Shown piece after piece: positions 62,598 to 64,000 of a stretch of DNA of 64,000 nt; the stretch's first letter is position 1, and every line of letters starts with the position of its first letter. Origin of the DNA: Cellulophaga sp. RHA19 (lineage in GTDB: Bacteria; Bacteroidota; Bacteroidia; Flavobacteriales; Flavobacteriaceae). Under the pieces are notes generated by a model. It was not told the DNA's origin. It saw only the letters and a list, made by a program, of their open reading frames with translations, and did no database searches. The stretch covers positions 2,549,001 to 2,613,000 of the forward strand of contig NZ_PHUL01000001.1 of NCBI RefSeq assembly GCF_002813425.1, given 5' to 3'. The position numbers were made by a program, and so were the translations under genes.

Positions 62598-64000
62598 CTA
62601 TTCTGTAGGTTTATCTACAACTAGTTTGTTTGCTCTGTTAGCAATTTCCCATGCTGTGTAAAAAACTAATCTAGTTCTGTTCTCTAATAGATCGTAGTTA
62701 ATCTTATCTGGAGTATCAGATGGTTGATGATAATCATCATGAGTACCGTTAAAATAGAAAATAATAGGGATGTTGTTTTTAGCAAAGTTATAGTGATCAC
62801 TTCTGTAGTAAAAACGGTTGGGATCATTTTCATCATTATAAGTATAATCTAAAACAACATTGGTGTATTTTTTATTTACTTCTTCAGATAAGTTGTGCAA
62901 TTCTGTACTTAATTTATCAGATCCAATAAGGTAAATATAGTTTCTGTCTCCTTCACGCTTAGGGTCAATTCTACCAACCATATCAATATTTAAATCAGCA
63001 ACAGTATTTTCTAAAGGAAAAATTGGATCTACATCTGTATAGTGTTGAGAACCTAATAGACCTTTTTCTTCACCAGTAACGTGTAAAAATACAACAGAAC
63101 GTTTTGGTCCGTTACCATCTAATTCTGCCTTTCTAAAAGCTTCAGCAATTTCTAGTAATGCAACAGTACCAGAACCATCATCATCAGCACCATTATTAAC
63201 TTGTCCGTCTGCAGATACACCAATGTGGTCTAAGTGAGAAGATATAACAAGATATTCATCTGGTTTCTCAGAACCTTTAATGTAAGCAACTACATTTTCA
63301 GACTTTACATCTTTATTGCCGCTTTTTAAATCTACATTTAAAGTAGTGTTAACAACTTTAGGTGTGTTATCTGTAGCAATGTTTTTAACAATGGCGTTTG
63401 CTAATTTAGAATTAACTAAAATTGTTGCAAACTTATTAGGTGTTGCAGGTTTAGGAGAAATTCTTTCTCTACCGCTTTTTTTCATTTGAGCAAAATATTG
63501 CTGGTATCTTGGGTAGTTGTTTTCGTCGTAAAAAATAATACCTACTGCACCTTTTTCTTTTGCAGTTTCAACTCTTTTTGCTAATGCTTCAGAAGGGTTG
63601 TTCCAAGAAGATTTTTCTTTAGAACCAGACAATACATAAGTACCATCATCATTTTTAGGTTCTCCTACTTTAGCTATAATAATTTTATCTGTAACGTCTA
63701 GGTTTTTATAGTCAGAGTAGTTTTCTTCTTCTATACCAAAACCTACATATACAACATTAGTGTAGTCTCCAGAAGCAGCAGTAGTAGCAACATAATCCTC
63801 TCCTAATTTGTATTCCGTTCCGTTTATGCTAAGAGAACCTGTAGGTAGTTTAGATATCTCTAAAGGAACATCTTGAAAGTAGTTGCCATCTGCTTTAGCT
63901 GGTTTAATACCTAAACCTATATATTCTTTTTTAATGTATTCTATTGCCTTTTTTTGTCCAGGTTTTCCTGTCTCACGGCCTTCAAATTCATCAGAAGCAT
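62598..64000 (-). CDS. M28 family metallopeptidase, 5' end outside the window
   Basis: The frame is open to the end of the window; the visible 466 residues are the C-terminal part. A segment ASDEFEGRETGKPGQKKAIEYI begins the visible sequence; a PA-like insert follows (up to about residue 180). Zinc ligands are seen in SSHLDHIG, GADDDGSGTVALLE, HVTGEEKGLLGS, NIDMVGRID and THDDYHQPSDTPDKI. It should be an exported aminopeptidase. The TTG-like codon at 63632 is internal, not the start. Confidence 0.93.
   Translation of the reverse strand, partial: ASDEFEGRETGKPGQKKAIEYIKKEYIGLGIKPAKADGNYFQDVPLEISKLPTGSLSINGTEYKLGEDYVATTAASGDYTNVVYVGFGIEEENYSDYKNLDVTDKIIIAKVGEPKNDDGTYVLSGSKEKSSWNNPSEALAKRVETAKEKGAVGIIFYDENNYPRYQQYFAQMKKSGRERISPKPATPNKFATILVNSKLANAIVKNIATDNTPKVVNTTLNVDLKSGNKDVKSENVVAYIKGSEKPDEYLVISSHLDHIGVSADGQVNNGADDDGSGTVALLEIAEAFRKAELDGNGPKRSVVFLHVTGEEKGLLGSQHYTDVDPIFPLENTVADLNIDMVGRIDPKREGDRNYIYLIGSDKLSTELHNLSEEVNKKYTNVVLDYTYNDENDPNRFYYRSDHYNFAKNNIPIIFYFNGTHDDYHQPSDTPDKINYDLLENRTRLVFYTAWEIANRANKLVVDKPTE

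Noticed and set aside
63630..63632. TTG codon as start of the M28 peptidase
   Set aside because: The frame is open through it to the end of the window and the upstream residues are the expected PA-like region.
1..64000. CRISPR array, insertion sequence, prophage or integron
   Set aside because: No spaced direct repeats, transposase, integrase or phage structural genes seen; the S24 regulator alone does not indicate a prophage because its neighbours are a repair nuclease and housekeeping genes.

Overview
The window is chromosomal DNA from a member of the Bacteroidota, almost certainly a marine-type Flavobacteriaceae. The evidence is the low G+C base composition, the gliding-motility ABC genes gldF and gldG, many Bacteroidota-restricted families (DUF4290, the START-like family, DUF2911, TPR-containing sensor kinases), promoters of the form TTG-N17-23-TAnnTTTG instead of the E. 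coli consensus, and start codons without Shine-Dalgarno sequences. The genus cannot be fixed from what is visible. There is no rRNA, CRISPR array, insertion sequence, prophage or integrase. Both ends cut through genes.

Layout. 1-7.4 kb: tail of a beta-propeller gene, mnmE, a DPP-IV-like peptidase, a DUF4870 membrane protein, a Lys/Ala/Glu coiled-coil secreted protein and dnaN. 7.5-13.1 kb: gldG/gldF, a small monooxygenase-fold gene and a SAM hydrolase on the minus strand, then phoH and purC on the plus strand. 13.2-18.8 kb: a four-PAS histidine kinase with its single-domain receiver, a YchJ-like protein, and a LexA-like S24 regulator overlapping an exonuclease/GIY-YIG fusion. 18.9-23.2 kb: cytochrome bd oxidase (cydA, cydB), a rhodanese-thioredoxin-methyltransferase operon and tRNA-Met. 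23.3-31.6 kb: housekeeping genes (class IV aminotransferase, yqgE, HU, fmt, a short recQ, DUF493, DUF4290, murA).

32.2-39.9 kb is the most distinctive segment: twelve genes, all minus strand and mostly within a few bases of each other, running TetR - ABC1 kinase - flavin reductase - SDR/DUF2867 - DUF2805 - folE - small helical protein - SDR - glutathione peroxidase - small protein - TspO - SRPBCC. Its content resembles the light or oxidative-stress gene sets found near photolyase/cryptochrome genes in other bacteria, but no photolyase is present here. A palindromic operator candidate lies upstream of the TetR gene.

40-51.3 kb: secreted proteins (including DUF2911), a PIG-L deacetylase operon with a sodium/solute symporter and a 33-residue membrane ORF between them, CorA, MscS, lipoproteins, maf, a KdsC-like phosphatase and a DUF2520 protein. 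51.3-57.9 kb: truncated haemoglobin, a fused cytochrome c maturation protein (CcsB-CcsA), a lipoprotein metalloprotease, a trans-sulfuration PLP enzyme and bshB1 (bacillithiol pathway). 57.9-64 kb: two tandem paralogous TPR histidine kinases, tRNA-His and a 5'-truncated M28 peptidase.

Common threads are redox and respiratory physiology (bd oxidase, thioredoxin, rhodanese, peroxidase, bacillithiol, haemoglobin, cytochrome c maturation) and signalling. Nothing looks recently acquired. The points most worth following up are the folE/SDR/TspO cluster, the S24 regulator with its repeated half-sites, the small membrane ORF in the symporter operon, and a hairpin that contains the stop codons of two convergent genes.
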